Position numbers and translations under genes: made by a program. From assembly GCF_012163145.1 (NCBI RefSeq), contig NZ_JAAVTX010000006.1:607192-671191 (forward strand): 64,000 nucleotides of DNA, read 5' to 3'. The notes under the pieces were generated by a model. The model did no database searches. It was not told the DNA's origin and saw only the letters and a list, made by a program, of their open reading frames with translations. This stretch comes from Falsiroseomonas frigidaquae. Its GTDB lineage: Bacteria; Pseudomonadota; Alphaproteobacteria; Acetobacterales; Acetobacteraceae. Each line of letters begins with the position of its first letter. Positions within the stretch are counted from its first letter, which is position 1. Shown here in pieces: positions 36,927-46,564 of the stretch.

Positions 36927-38171
36927 ATGCAGGTCAGCGAACAGCGGCAATGGGACCGCCTGATGCAGATGGCGCAACTCGGCGCCATCCCCGGCGATGG
37001 CGTGAACCGCGCGGCGCTGAGCGACCTGGACCACCAGTCCCGCCGCCTGCTGCTGTCCTGGGCGCTGCCGCTGGGCCTGGCGCCGTCCGTCGATGCGCTG
37101 GGCAATCTGTTCCTGCGGCATGAGGGAACGGACCCATCCCTGCCCCCGGTGCTGGCCGGCAGCCACATGGACAGCCAGCCGAAGGGCGGCCGCTTCGACG
37201 GCATCTGGGGCGTGCTGGCGGCGCTGGAGGCGGTGCAGGCGATCCGCGAGGCCGGCATCGCGACGAAGCGCGCCATCGAGATCGTCGCCTGGACCAACGA
37301 GGAAGGCGGCCGCTTCGCCCCCGGCTGCATGGGCAGCATGGCCTTTTCCGGATACCGCCCGCCCGGCACCTGGGATGATGTGAAGGACAAGGACGGCCTG
37401 CGCTTCGGCGACGAACTGGCGCGGCTGCTGGCGGCGGAGGCCGACATCCCCCGCCGGCCGCTCGGCTTCACCCCCTTCGCCTATGTCGAGCCGCATATCG
37501 AACAGGGCCCGCTGCTGGAGGCGGAGGGGCTGGATATCGGCGTGGTCACCGGCATCCAGGGCAGCCGCTGGTTCCTGGTGGAGATCGCCGGCAAGACCGA
37601 CCACGCCGGCACCGCCCCGCTGTCGCTGCGGCAGGATGCGGTGCAGGACATGCTGCGCGCCATCACCGCACTGAATGCGCTGACGGCGGACCCGGAGGAT
37701 GTGCTGCGTTTCACGGTGGGGCGGGTCGAGGTATTTCCCAACTCTTCCAATACCGTGGCGGACCTGGCGCGCTTCAGCATCGACCTGCGCCACCCGGATG
37801 CGGCGGTGCTGACGGCGCGCGGCGATGCCGTGGCGGCCACGGTGCAGGGCGCCATGGTGAAGTGCCGCGCCACGGTGACCGAGACCTTCAACGCGCTGCC
37901 CGCCCGCTTCGACCCGATGGTGCAGGATGCCACGGAAGCCGCGGCGCGGCGGCTCGGCCTGGGCATCAACCGCATGCCCTCCGGCGCCTTCCATGACGCG
38001 CAGTTCCTGGTGCCGCTCTGCCCCAGTGGGATGATCTTCATCCCGTCGCGCGGCGGCATCAGCCACCATCCGGCGGAATATTCCACGCCCGGGCAGGTAG
38101 CCAACGGGGCTGCGGTGCTGGCGGGGGTGCTGGTGGATCTCGCGGACGCTGATCCTCGCATCCCTGCGTAA
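36927..38171 (+). CDS. M20-family amidase/hydantoinase (N-carbamoylase-like)
   Basis: A 414-residue zinc-dependent hydrolase of the allantoate amidohydrolase/N-carbamoyl-L-amino-acid hydrolase group. Signatures: LAGSHMDSQPKGGRFDGIWGVLAALE (metal His and Asp), IVAWTNEEGGRFAPGCMGS (two Glu), YVEPHIEQGPLLE (metal His), KTDHAGTAPLSLRQDA and the late MIFIPSRGGISHHPAEYS (metal His). Candidate substrates include ureido acids, allantoate and N-carbamoyl amino acids. The ATG at 36927 was preferred because GGAG lies six bases upstream; an ATG at 36909 would add six residues. Confidence 0.9.
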   Translation: MQVSEQRQWDRLMQMAQLGAIPGDGVNRAALSDLDHQSRRLLLSWALPLGLAPSVDALGNLFLRHEGTDPSLPPVLAGSHMDSQPKGGRFDGIWGVLAALEAVQAIREAGIATKRAIEIVAWTNEEGGRFAPGCMGSMAFSGYRPPGTWDDVKDKDGLRFGDELARLLAAEADIPRRPLGFTPFAYVEPHIEQGPLLEAEGLDIGVVTGIQGSRWFLVEIAGKTDHAGTAPLSLRQDAVQDMLRAITALNALTADPEDVLRFTVGRVEVFPNSSNTVADLARFSIDLRHPDAAVLTARGDAVAATVQGAMVKCRATVTETFNALPARFDPMVQDATEAAARRLGLGINRMPSGAFHDAQFLVPLCPSGMIFIPSRGGISHHPAEYSTPGQVANGAAVLAGVLVDLADADPRIPA

Positions 38172-38359
38172 TGGCTTGCGCATTGCCCAACGGGCGCCAC
38201 GATCGCCATGCTAGAGGAAACTTGAACGGCAGCCGCGGCGACCTGCCTGCGGCTTGAGGGTTGTCGTTGCGCGGCCAATCAGGCGCCGCGCGTGAGCTGC
38301 CTCGCAGCGCCCAGCAATTCAGGCGGACGGACATTCCGGCCGACCGGAGTGACCGTTAG

Positions 38360-39799
38360 ATGCCGATGCCCCAATGCGAATGGTCCGGTACTCCTCTTGG
38401 ACCGCAAAAGGACTGGCCGCTGTCCCTCGCGGCGATCTACCGGCTGATGATGCACTCTCGGCAGCCGATGTTCATCGCCTGGGGACCGGAACTCACCTTT
38501 CTCTACAACGAGCCCTACGCGGTCATTCTTGGCCCGCGCCATCCACACGCCTTCGCCCGGCGCTTCGATCAGGTCTGGGCGGATATCTGGCCGGACATCA
38601 AGCCCCTGGTCGGCCGCGCCCTGGCCGGTGAATCCACCTGGCGGGAGAACATGCACCTGCTGATGACCCGGCATGGCTATCCGGAGGACACCTGGTACAC
38701 CTTCTCCTACAGCCCGCTGCATGACGATGCCGGCCGCATCGCCGGCATGTTCTGCACCTGCATCGAAACCACCCGCCAGGTGCTGGCCGAGCGGGCGCTG
38801 CGGGAGAATGAGGGGCGTTTCCGCGCCCTGCTGGACGCCGCGCCCGCCATGATGTGGGTGACCGACCGGCACGGCAACTGCACCCATTTGAACCGGAGCT
38901 GGTACGCCTTCACCGGGCAGACGCCCGTCACCGGCCTCGGCCATGGCTGGCTCGAGGCGGTGCATCCGGAGGACCGGCCGGTCGCGGCGCGGCTGTTCGA
39001 GGAAGCCGTCCGCAACAAGGCCACGCTGCGCCTGGATTACCGCCTGCGCCATGTCGATGGTGCATGGCGCTACGCGACCGATGCGGCCCAGCCGCGGCTC
39101 GATGAGAATGGCGTCTATCTCGGCCATGTCGGCTCGGTACTCGACATCACCGAAAGGCGGCAGGCGGAGGAACGCCAGACCCTGCTGGCGCGGGAGGTGG
39201 ACCACCGCGCCAAGAACGTTCTCGCCGTGGTTCAGGCGATGGTGCGGCTGACACGCGCCGCTGATGTGGACGGCTACGCGCAGGCCCTGCAGGGCCGGGT
39301 CGCGGCGCTGGCCCGCGCGCATACGCTGCTGGCTGCCGATAGCTGGGCGGCGGCCGACCTCGGCACGTTGCTCGCCGGCGAACTCACCGCCTTCCTCGGC
39401 GTGGAACGGGAGGCGCGTGTCACGATCGAGGGGCCGGCAGTGGCGCTGCCGCCCGCCGCGGCCCAGCCGCTGACCATGATCGTGCATGAGCTGGCGACCA
39501 ACGCGATCAAGCATGGGGCGCTGTCGGTGGAGGCGGGGCGGCTGGATGTACGCTGGTCGACGCTGGCCGGGTGGCTGCGCCTGGCCTGGACCGAGCGCGG
39601 CGGCCCGCTTGTCCCCGGCGCCCCGCGGCGCCTCGGCTTCGGCACGCGGGTGCTGGATGGCACGGTGCGGGGGCAGCTCGGCGGCCGGCTGCACATGGAT
39701 TGGCGGGCGGAGGGGCTGGCCTGCGTGCTGGATCTGCCGCTGACCAGCCAGGCGGAGGAAAGGGCGGAGCAGCCCGGGCTGGTCTGGGGCGCGGACTAG
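38360..39799 (+). CDS. HWE-family sensor histidine kinase with PAS domains
   Basis: A 479-residue soluble kinase. An N-terminal PAS-like domain (residues about 20-140, with WGPELTFLYNEPYAVILG) is followed by a second PAS/PAC (about 150-265, FRALLDAAPAMMWVTDRHG through GSVLDITERRQAEE). Next is the HWE dimerisation/phosphoacceptor region with His282 in REVDHRAKNVLAVVQAMVR, then the ATP-binding domain with the N-box VHELATNAIKHGALS. No membrane helix is present, so it senses a cytoplasmic signal. No response regulator is adjacent, so it is an orphan kinase. Confidence 0.9.
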   Translation: MPMPQCEWSGTPLGPQKDWPLSLAAIYRLMMHSRQPMFIAWGPELTFLYNEPYAVILGPRHPHAFARRFDQVWADIWPDIKPLVGRALAGESTWRENMHLLMTRHGYPEDTWYTFSYSPLHDDAGRIAGMFCTCIETTRQVLAERALRENEGRFRALLDAAPAMMWVTDRHGNCTHLNRSWYAFTGQTPVTGLGHGWLEAVHPEDRPVAARLFEEAVRNKATLRLDYRLRHVDGAWRYATDAAQPRLDENGVYLGHVGSVLDITERRQAEERQTLLAREVDHRAKNVLAVVQAMVRLTRAADVDGYAQALQGRVAALARAHTLLAADSWAAADLGTLLAGELTAFLGVEREARVTIEGPAVALPPAAAQPLTMIVHELATNAIKHGALSVEAGRLDVRWSTLAGWLRLAWTERGGPLVPGAPRRLGFGTRVLDGTVRGQLGGRLHMDWRAEGLACVLDLPLTSQAEERAEQPGLVWGAD

Positions 39800-39869
39800 C
39801 TTCCCGCCCAGGCCTTGCCGGGGCGGCCCGCAGGGCGCAGAAGGCGCCCGATTCCACACGGCCAGGCGC

Positions 39870-41117
39870 ATGAACGACCGCATCTCCCTCCCCAAGGACC
39901 GCATCAGGATCCTGCTGCTCGAAGGCATCGCCGACAGCGCGGTGGACCTGTTCGGCCAGGCCGACTACGCGACCATCCACCGCGAGAAGAAGGCGCTTGA
40001 AGGCCAGGCGCTGATCGAGGCGGTGAAGGGCGTGCATATCCTCGGCATCCGGTCCCGCACCGAGGTGACGGAGGAGGTGCTGGCCGCCGCCGACCGGCTG
40101 ATCGCCATCGGCTGCTTCTGCATCGGCACCAACCAGGTGGACCTCCGCGCCGCCGCCCGGCGCGGCATCGCCGTGTTCAACGCCCCCTTCAGCAACACCC
40201 GCAGCGTGGCGGAGCTGACGCTGGCGGAATCGGTGATGCTGATGCGCGGCATCGTCGATAAATCCGTCTCTGCCCATGCCGGCGGCTGGGACAAATCAGC
40301 GGCCAATAGCTGGGAGATGCGCGGCAAGACGCTCGGCATCATCGGCTATGGCAATATCGGCAGCCAGCTCTCGGTGCTCGCCGAGGCCTTCGGCATGCGG
40401 GTGATCTACCACGACCACACAGGCAAGCTGCCGCATGGCAATGCCTCGCCGGCCGCGAACCTGCACGACCTGCTGGCGCAGTCGGACGTGGTGACCATCC
40501 ATGTGCCGGAGACACCGGACACGATCGGCATGATGGGCGCGCGCGAATTCGCCGCGATGAAGCCCTCCGCCGTGTTCATCAACAATGCCCGCGGCACCGT
40601 CGTGGATGTGGAGGCGCTGGCCGCCGCGCTGCGCGAAAAGCGCATCCTCGGCGCCGCGCTGGACGTGTTCCCCGAGGAGCCGAAGCGCAACGGGGAGGCC
40701 TTCGTCTCCCCCCTGCAGGGCCTGCCCAACGTCATCCTGACCCCGCATATCGGTGGCAGCACGGCCGAGGCGCAGGACCGCATCGGGCAGGAAGTGGCGC
40801 GCAAGCTGGTGGACTACTCGGACACCGGCGCCACCATGGGCAGCGTCAACCTGCCGCAGGTGCAGCTTCCGGCGCGGCCGACCGGGGCGCGCTGGACGCA
40901 TCTGCACCGCGACGCGCCCGGCATCCTGTCCCAGATGAACGCCTGCTTCGGCCGGCGCGGGCTGAACATCGCGGCGCAGTACTACCAGACGGATTCCGAG
41001 CTCGGCTACGTGGTGGTGGAAAGCGTCGGGGCGCGGGCGGAGGCGGAATCCATCCTGGCCGAGCTGCGGGCCCTGCCCGGCACGGTGCGCGCAAGGTTGA
41101 TCTACGAGCGGCGCTGA
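39870..41117 (+). CDS. serA: D-3-phosphoglycerate dehydrogenase SerA
   Basis: A 415-residue NAD-dependent enzyme that starts serine biosynthesis by oxidising 3-phosphoglycerate. Signatures: [12 protein letters not shown] near the start, [13 protein letters not shown], the nucleotide-binding [21 protein letters not shown], the active-site [25 protein letters not shown] and [17 protein letters not shown] (catalytic His). A C-terminal ACT domain (residues about 340-415, [19 protein letters not shown]) would bind serine for feedback inhibition. This short form, about 410 residues, is the E. coli type. Confidence 0.93.
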   Translation: MNDRISLPKDRIRILLLEGIADSAVDLFGQADYATIHREKKALEGQALIEAVKGVHILGIRSRTEVTEEVLAAADRLIAIGCFCIGTNQVDLRAAARRGIAVFNAPFSNTRSVAELTLAESVMLMRGIVDKSVSAHAGGWDKSAANSWEMRGKTLGIIGYGNIGSQLSVLAEAFGMRVIYHDHTGKLPHGNASPAANLHDLLAQSDVVTIHVPETPDTIGMMGAREFAAMKPSAVFINNARGTVVDVEALAAALREKRILGAALDVFPEEPKRNGEAFVSPLQGLPNVILTPHIGGSTAEAQDRIGQEVARKLVDYSDTGATMGSVNLPQVQLPARPTGARWTHLHRDAPGILSQMNACFGRRGLNIAAQYYQTDSELGYVVVESVGARAEAESILAELRALPGTVRARLIYERR

Positions 41118-41178
41118 GTGCCTCGACCCGCTTGACCCTTGGGCTAGCTTGCCACCCAGAAATCAAGAGGAGGTGGCC

Positions 41179-43770
41179 ATGGCGACGTTGATCGGCGGTG
41201 AGGCAGCGGAATTGCTGGCGCCCGATTCCGGCACCGAGGCCGATGTGCTGTTCGGCATGGGCGGGGCGGATACGCTGCTCGGCGGGCTCGGGGCGGACCT
41301 GCTCTCGGGCGGCGCCGGCAATGACCTGCTCGAAGGTGGCCGCGGCGCGGACCGCCTGAGCGGCGGCGAGGGCGCGGACAGCTTCCGCTTCCGCAGCCTT
41401 GCCGAACTGGCCGGCGACAGCATCGGCGATTTCACCGGCGATGACCGCCTGGTCTTCGACTTCGCCACCAGTTGGCGCCTGCTGGGCGCGGCGCCGTTCA
41501 GCGGCGCCGGCCAGGAGATCCGCTTCACCATCGTCACCACCAGTCTCGGCTCCTCGACCCGGCTGGAATTCGATGCCGACGGAAGCGGGGCCGCGCCGCT
41601 GGTGCTGACCCTCGCCGGCCAGCATGACTTCGCTCTGACCGCGCCCGGCGTGCTCGGCAAGGTGATGCCGCTCGATCGCCTGGGCACCAGCGCCAACGAG
41701 GTGATGAACGGCACGGCGGCGGCCGATACGCTGCTCGGCGCAGGCGGCAACGATATCCTGCGCGGCGGCGATGGCGCCGACTGGCTGCATGGCGGCGCCG
41801 GCAACGACACGCTGCGCGGCGGCAACGGCGCGGACACGCTCTCCGGCGGCGTCGGCGCCGACATCTTCATCTTCCCCCTGCTGTCGGAGGTGGATGGCGA
41901 CCTGATCCGCGACCTGCGGGCCGAGGATCTCTTGAACCTGTCCGGGCTCGCCGGCTTCACCTTCCTGGCCGATGCCGCCTTCAGCGGTCGGGCCGGCGAA
42001 TTCCGCTACAGCCTCGGCGGCGGCCAGGGTCGCCTCGAACTGGATCTCGATGGCGATGCGCTTGCCGATGCCAGCCTGACGCTGGCCGGCCTTACCGGCC
42101 CGCTGGTGCAGGTCGCGCCCGGCAGCCTGCTCCTGCGGACCGGCGGCCGCACCGACCTGCAGGGCTCGGAGGCGGCGGAGACGCTGGAAGGCGGACAGGG
42201 GGCCGACAGCCTGATGGGGCTGGGCGGCGCCGACCTGCTCCGCGGCGGCGCCTTCCGCGATACGCTGGATGGTGGTGCAGGGGCGGATACGCTGGAGGGC
42301 GGCAGCGGCGATGACCAGCTGCGCGGCGGGGCCGATGCCGATCTGCTGCGCGGTGGCGAGGGCGCCGATACGCTGTTCGGCGGCGACGGCGACGACACGC
42401 TGGTCGGCGGCCTCGGCGCCGACAGCCTGCTGGGCGGCGAAGGCGCCAACTACTTCGTCTTCGGCTCCATCGCCGAGCTGGACGGCGACTGGCTGGGTCC
42501 GACGGGCTGGCAGGACCGCATCGACCTCTCGGCCCTGTCCGGCTTCCGCTTCCTCGGCGAGGCGAATTTCGACGGGCTGCCGGGCGCCATCGTGCAGACC
42601 AGCCTCGGGCTGCTGTTCGACCTGGATGGCGATGGCCAGGCGGATGTGACGCTCCGCCTGGAGGCGCCGCTGCAGGAGACCGCGCCGGGCAGCCTGGTGC
42701 TGCAATTCGTCCAGGGCCACTGGATGTTCGGCGACGACGTGGCGGAGACGCTCATCGGCGGCGCCGGCAGGGATACGCTGCAGGGCAATGGCGGGGCGGA
42801 CCTGCTGCTGGGCGGCGCCGCCGGTGACACGCTGCGCGGCGGCGACGGCGCCGACACGCTGCTTGGCGGCAGCGGGATCGATGTGCTGGACGGCGGCGAT
42901 GGCGACGACGTGCTGATCGGCGGGCTGGGTGCGGAGGGCATGGTCGGCGGCGCCGGGGCGGACCGCTTCGTGTTCGGTTCGGTGGAGGAGCTTGGCTGGG
43001 ACCCGGCCCTGCACCGCTTCACCGGCCGCGACTGGATCGGCGGGCTGGACTTCGACGATGTGATCGATCTCTCCGGTATTCCCGGCCTGCGTGTGGTGCA
43101 GGCCTTCACCGGGCAGGCGGGCGAGGTGCTGATCACGCCGGATGCGCTGGTCGTCGACCTCGACGGCGTTGCGCTGGAGACGCCGCTCGCCGAGTTGCCC
43201 GGTCTCTACACGGCACTGGGGGGTTCGCCCGACAGCGCCGATCTCGCCGAGACCAGCCCCGGCAGCCTGCTGTTCCAGCGCCAACCGCTTCTCGTCACCG
43301 GAACGGAGGGCAACGATTCGCTGTCCGTCGCGGGTGAGCGCAGCGTGGTTCGCGGCCTTGGTGGCGACGACACTGTGTACATTCGCGGCAGCGGTCGCCG
43401 CGATACGGTGGAAGGCGGCGAAGGGCAGGACGCCTTCCACGTGCAATGGCAGGGCACCCTAAGTGCCGCAATCACCGATCTCGAGGTTGGCGAGACCGTG
43501 ACGATGGTGGGGGACTACCAATTCTCATGGTACCTCCCGACCCTGCAGTTCCGCGGAGAATCCGCATTCACCGGCGAAGTTCCCGAGATCCGGCTGGCGC
43601 GCGATGTCTGGGTGGATGGCAGCTTCCTGCAGACGGCGCTGCTGGTGAACAGCTATGGCGACACTGCGCCCGAGACGGTGCTGGACCTCAACGGCTTCGC
43701 AGGCACGCTGCTGCTTGAGGAGAACAGCGCCTTCGCCACCACCTTCCGCGCCGCCGACCTGGTGCTGTAG
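41179..43770 (+). CDS. RTX/hemolysin-type calcium-binding repeat protein
   Basis: An 863-residue acidic protein built from blocks of RTX nonapeptides (GGxGxDxLx). Four clusters can be seen, near residues 25-70, 185-235, 330-430 and 525-610. A less regular repeat occurs near 710-760. Between the clusters lie about 100-residue beta-rich linkers that recur with an AELDGD-type turn and LxLDGDGxAD calcium loops. No signal peptide is present; such proteins are normally exported by type I secretion with a C-terminal signal, and the tail is short and hydrophobic. AAGAGGAGG precedes the ATG at 41179. No transporter genes are nearby. Likely a surface or secreted protein of unknown target. Confidence 0.85.
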   Translation: MATLIGGEAAELLAPDSGTEADVLFGMGGADTLLGGLGADLLSGGAGNDLLEGGRGADRLSGGEGADSFRFRSLAELAGDSIGDFTGDDRLVFDFATSWRLLGAAPFSGAGQEIRFTIVTTSLGSSTRLEFDADGSGAAPLVLTLAGQHDFALTAPGVLGKVMPLDRLGTSANEVMNGTAAADTLLGAGGNDILRGGDGADWLHGGAGNDTLRGGNGADTLSGGVGADIFIFPLLSEVDGDLIRDLRAEDLLNLSGLAGFTFLADAAFSGRAGEFRYSLGGGQGRLELDLDGDALADASLTLAGLTGPLVQVAPGSLLLRTGGRTDLQGSEAAETLEGGQGADSLMGLGGADLLRGGAFRDTLDGGAGADTLEGGSGDDQLRGGADADLLRGGEGADTLFGGDGDDTLVGGLGADSLLGGEGANYFVFGSIAELDGDWLGPTGWQDRIDLSALSGFRFLGEANFDGLPGAIVQTSLGLLFDLDGDGQADVTLRLEAPLQETAPGSLVLQFVQGHWMFGDDVAETLIGGAGRDTLQGNGGADLLLGGAAGDTLRGGDGADTLLGGSGIDVLDGGDGDDVLIGGLGAEGMVGGAGADRFVFGSVEELGWDPALHRFTGRDWIGGLDFDDVIDLSGIPGLRVVQAFTGQAGEVLITPDALVVDLDGVALETPLAELPGLYTALGGSPDSADLAETSPGSLLFQRQPLLVTGTEGNDSLSVAGERSVVRGLGGDDTVYIRGSGRRDTVEGGEGQDAFHVQWQGTLSAAITDLEVGETVTMVGDYQFSWYLPTLQFRGESAFTGEVPEIRLARDVWVDGSFLQTALLVNSYGDTAPETVLDLNGFAGTLLLEENSAFATTFRAADLVL

Positions 43771-43885
43771 CGCGGCTGCGGGACCAGGACAGTTCCACGC
43801 CGATGGGATTTGAAGGGTGTCGGGCGATTTCGCCCGGCCCGAAAATGCTCTAAGCCGCGCCCCCTCCCCGGCCAAGGCTTCGCCC

Positions 43886-45118
43886 ATGCATCCCGTCATC
43901 GGTATCGATTTCGGCACCACCAACAGCGTGGTCACCGCCCTGGCAGCCGATGGCGGCGTGCGCGTGCTGCGGCATGCGACGGATGACGTTTTCCGCAGCG
44001 TCCTCTGCTTCTGGAACGGCGCTGATGGCCGCACGCGGCACGCCGCCGGGCCGGCGGGCATCGAGGCCTACCTCGATGATCCGCTGGATTCCCGCCTCAT
44101 CATGTCGATGAAGAGCTACCTGGCGCAGCGCAGCTTCCAGGAGACGCGCATCCTCGGCCAGTCCTGGGCGCTGGAGCCGCTGGTAGCGGTGTTCCTGCGC
44201 GCGCTGCTGGCCCCGTTCCGGGACGATCTGGCTGGCGCGAAGGTGGTGGTCGGCCGCCCGGTGCGCTTCGTCGGCGAATCCGCCGATGACACGCTGGGCG
44301 AGCGCCGGCTGCGGAGTGCCTTCGCGCTGGCGGGAATGGAGCAGGTGCAGGTGGCGCTGGAACCGGCCGCCGCCGGGCACCGCTTCGCCCAGGGGCTGGA
44401 CCGCCCGGCCACGGTGCTGGTGGCGGATTTCGGCGGCGGCACCAGCGACTTCTCGCTGCTGCGCTTCGACCCCGGGCCGCCACGCCGGGTCACCGCGCTG
44501 GGCCATTCCGGCGTCGGCGTCGCGGGCGATGCCTTCGACTTCCGGATCATCGACCGCGTCGTCTCGCCGCTGCTCGGCAAGGGCGGCACCTATCGCGTCA
44601 CGGGTACCGACCTGCCGATCCCGCCCGCCTGGTATGGCAGCTTCGCCCGCTGGCACCTGCTGTCCCTGATGCGCGCGCCGAAGACCATGCGCGACATCGA
44701 GGCGGTGGCCCGCACCGCCGAACACCCCGAACAGCTGCACCGCCTGATGCGGCTGGTGAAGGACGAGGCCGGCTACGCGTTGTATCGCGCCGTCTCCGCC
44801 GCCAAGGCCGCGCTGTCCGGCGCCGAACACGCCACCCTCAGCTTCCGCCACGCGGATTTCGAGGTTTCGGCGGAAATCGCACGAAGCGACTTCGAATCCT
44901 GGATCGCGCCGGAACTCGGACAAATGCGGGTCGCTGTGGATGCGGCGCTGGCCGATGCGGGTCTGCCGGCCAGCGCGGTGGACCGCGTCTTCCTCACCGG
45001 CGGATCGTCGCTCGTGCCCGCCGTGCGTCGCATCTTCGAGGATCGCTTCGGCGCGGACCGGGTGGTGGCAGGCGGCGAATTCGTTTCCGTGGCGGAGGGG
45101 CTGGCCCTGATGGGCTGA
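43886..45118 (+). CDS. yegD: Hsp70-family protein lacking the substrate-binding domain (YegD-like)
   Basis: A 410-residue protein consisting of the actin/Hsp70 ATPase fold alone. Phosphate motif 1 is IGIDFGTTNSVV, phosphate motif 2 is VLVADFGGGTSDFSLL, and the adenosine motif is VFLTGGSSLVPAVRRIF. The KVVVGRPVRF stretch and the EPAAAGHRFA stretch are typical of the YegD subgroup. The C-terminal substrate-binding and lid domains of DnaK are absent. Its function is unknown. The ATG at 43886 fits the family start. It converges with the ECF41 sigma gene across a five-base gap. Confidence 0.88.
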   Translation: MHPVIGIDFGTTNSVVTALAADGGVRVLRHATDDVFRSVLCFWNGADGRTRHAAGPAGIEAYLDDPLDSRLIMSMKSYLAQRSFQETRILGQSWALEPLVAVFLRALLAPFRDDLAGAKVVVGRPVRFVGESADDTLGERRLRSAFALAGMEQVQVALEPAAAGHRFAQGLDRPATVLVADFGGGTSDFSLLRFDPGPPRRVTALGHSGVGVAGDAFDFRIIDRVVSPLLGKGGTYRVTGTDLPIPPAWYGSFARWHLLSLMRAPKTMRDIEAVARTAEHPEQLHRLMRLVKDEAGYALYRAVSAAKAALSGAEHATLSFRHADFEVSAEIARSDFESWIAPELGQMRVAVDAALADAGLPASAVDRVFLTGGSSLVPAVRRIFEDRFGADRVVAGGEFVSVAEGLALMG

Positions 45119-45123
45119 TGGGC

Positions 45124-45999
45124 TCAGCCGCGCATCAGCCCAACCAGCTTGGCCGGGTTCCGCACCACATAGATCGCGACGATGCGGCCATCATGCCATT
45201 CCAGCGCCGTCGTCTGCGGCAGCCCATCCGCCTCCAGCGTCACATAGCCGGGCAGCGTGTTGATGCGGCCGACATGCAGCGGCACCGCCTCGCCCGGCCA
45301 TTTGGCGGCCAGGCCCAGGAAGAAGCGCGCTACGCGATCCGCCCCCGTGATCAGGTTGCGCGCCGAGGAGCGGACACCGCCGCCATCGGTGTGCAGCACC
45401 ACATCCGCCGCCAGCATGTCCCGCAAGGGCGCAAGCGCCCCGCCGCGGGAGGCTTCGAAGAAAGCGCGCGCGATGCGGGCCGCCTCGGCCTCCGCCACCG
45501 CGAAGCGGGGCTCCGGCGTGCCCAGCCGCTCCCGCGCCCGCGTCGCCAGCTTGCGGCAGGCGGCGGCATTGCGGCCGAGCAGCTCGGCGATCTCCTCGAA
45601 GGGGGTCTCGAACAGATCGTGCAGCAGGAACACCGCACGCTCCGCCGGCGAAAGGCGTTGCAGCGTCAGGAGGAACGCTACCGACAGATCCTGCGCCTGG
45701 CCCAGCGCCGCGTGCTGCGGGGCTTCCAGATCCTCCACGACCGGCTCCGGCAGCCAGGGGCCGACATAGGATTCCCGCCGATGCGCGGCGGATTTCAGAT
45801 GGTCCAGGCTGAGCCGCGTGGCGATCTTCAGCAGGAAGGCGCGCGGCACCTCCACCGCGTCGCGATCCGCCGCCGACCAGCGCAGGAAAGCCTCCTGCGC
45901 GATATCCTCCGCCTGGGCCCGCGACCCGGTCATGCGGTAGGCGAGGCCCACCAGTTCGGGCCGCACCGCCGTGAAGGCCCGGGTCGCGTCATCCTGCAT
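45124..45999 (-). CDS. ECF41-group RNA polymerase sigma factor
   Basis: A 291-residue sigma factor of the ECF41 (SigJ-like) group. Region 2 is seen in LVGLAYRMTGSRAQAEDIAQEAFLRW (residues about 15-40), region 4 in LSPAERAVFLLHDLFETPFEEIAELLGRN. The C-terminal third (from about residue 175, ARIARAFFEASRGGALAPLRDML) is a SnoaL-like extension that in ECF41 proteins regulates activity in place of an anti-sigma factor. The stop-side neighbour is Hsp70; upstream, three bases away, is the AhpD-like gene that typically accompanies ECF41 factors. A promoter of ECF41 type precedes that gene, indicating autoregulation. Confidence 0.93.
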   Translation of the reverse strand: MQDDATRAFTAVRPELVGLAYRMTGSRAQAEDIAQEAFLRWSAADRDAVEVPRAFLLKIATRLSLDHLKSAAHRRESYVGPWLPEPVVEDLEAPQHAALGQAQDLSVAFLLTLQRLSPAERAVFLLHDLFETPFEEIAELLGRNAAACRKLATRARERLGTPEPRFAVAEAEAARIARAFFEASRGGALAPLRDMLAADVVLHTDGGGVRSSARNLITGADRVARFFLGLAAKWPGEAVPLHVGRINTLPGYVTLEADGLPQTTALEWHDGRIVAIYVVRNPAKLVGLMRG

Positions 46000-46002
46000 C
46001 GG

Positions 46003-46452
46003 TCAGGCAGCCTTAAAGGCCGGCACGGCGCGGAAGCCGATGGCGAGGCGGTTCCAGCTGTTGATGGCGCAGATCAGCAGGCTGAGCGCGACCTTCTCGG
46101 CATCCGTGAAATACTCCGCCAGCCCGTCCCATGCCGCATCCGGGGCGGCGGTGCTGGCGACCAGGGTCAGCGCCTCCGTCCATGCCAGCGCGGCGCGTTC
46201 GCGGGGCGTGTAGTGCGGCGCCTCGCGCCAGGCATTCAGCAGGTACAGCCGCGCCTCCGTCTCGCCGGCCTTGCGGGCATCGGCCGTGTGCATGTCGATG
46301 CAGAAGGCACAGCCATTGATCTGCGAGGCACGAACCTTCACCAGCTCCCGCAGGCTGTGCTCCAGCTCGCTGGAGGCGACCGACTTTTCGAAGGCGAACA
46401 TGGCCTTCATAGCAGTGGGGTTGGCAGCGAAATAGTCCAGGCGGGGTGTCAT
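46003..46452 (-). CDS. AhpD-like carboxymuconolactone decarboxylase family protein, ECF41 partner
   Basis: A 149-residue alkylhydroperoxidase-like protein with the CxxC redox motif in QINGCAFCIDMHTADARKAGE, and SELEHSLRELVKVRASQ before it. The CxxC-xx-H arrangement is that of AhpD-type peroxidase-linked proteins. ECF41 sigma factors are known to sit with a carboxymuconolactone-decarboxylase-like, oxidoreductase or epimerase gene that is their target; this is that gene. GGAG precedes the ATG by 8 bases. It is first in the two-gene operon and preceded by the ECF41-type promoter. Confidence 0.93.
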   Translation of the reverse strand: MTPRLDYFAANPTAMKAMFAFEKSVASSELEHSLRELVKVRASQINGCAFCIDMHTADARKAGETEARLYLLNAWREAPHYTPRERAALAWTEALTLVASTAAPDAAWDGLAEYFTDAEKVALSLLICAINSWNRLAIGFRAVPAFKAA

Positions 46453-46484
46453 GATCCAGCTCCGTGAATTGCGATCATGCACAG

Positions 46485-46511
46485 GACGAGGCAGCGCGCC
46501 CGCATGTGACA
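46485..46511 (-). promoter_or_regulatory. ECF41-type promoter
   Basis: On the minus strand TGTCACA (46511-46505) is followed after exactly 16 bases by CGTC (46488-46485), the reported ECF41 target motif TGTCACA-N16-CGTC. The CGTC ends 32 bases upstream of the AhpD-like ATG. The match is exact in both boxes and spacing, and the position is right for driving the operon that includes the sigma factor itself. Confidence 0.82.
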
Positions 46512-46564
46512 GCACCGGCGGCACTTGGTAGGACCGGGCCGCGCGTCGTGGAACCTCTGGCTGG

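Noticed and set aside
38172-38359. A possible general-stress (EcfG-type GGAAC-N16/17-CGTT) promoter before the HWE kinase
   Set aside because: GGAAA and CGTT occur, but neither the first box nor the spacing fits.
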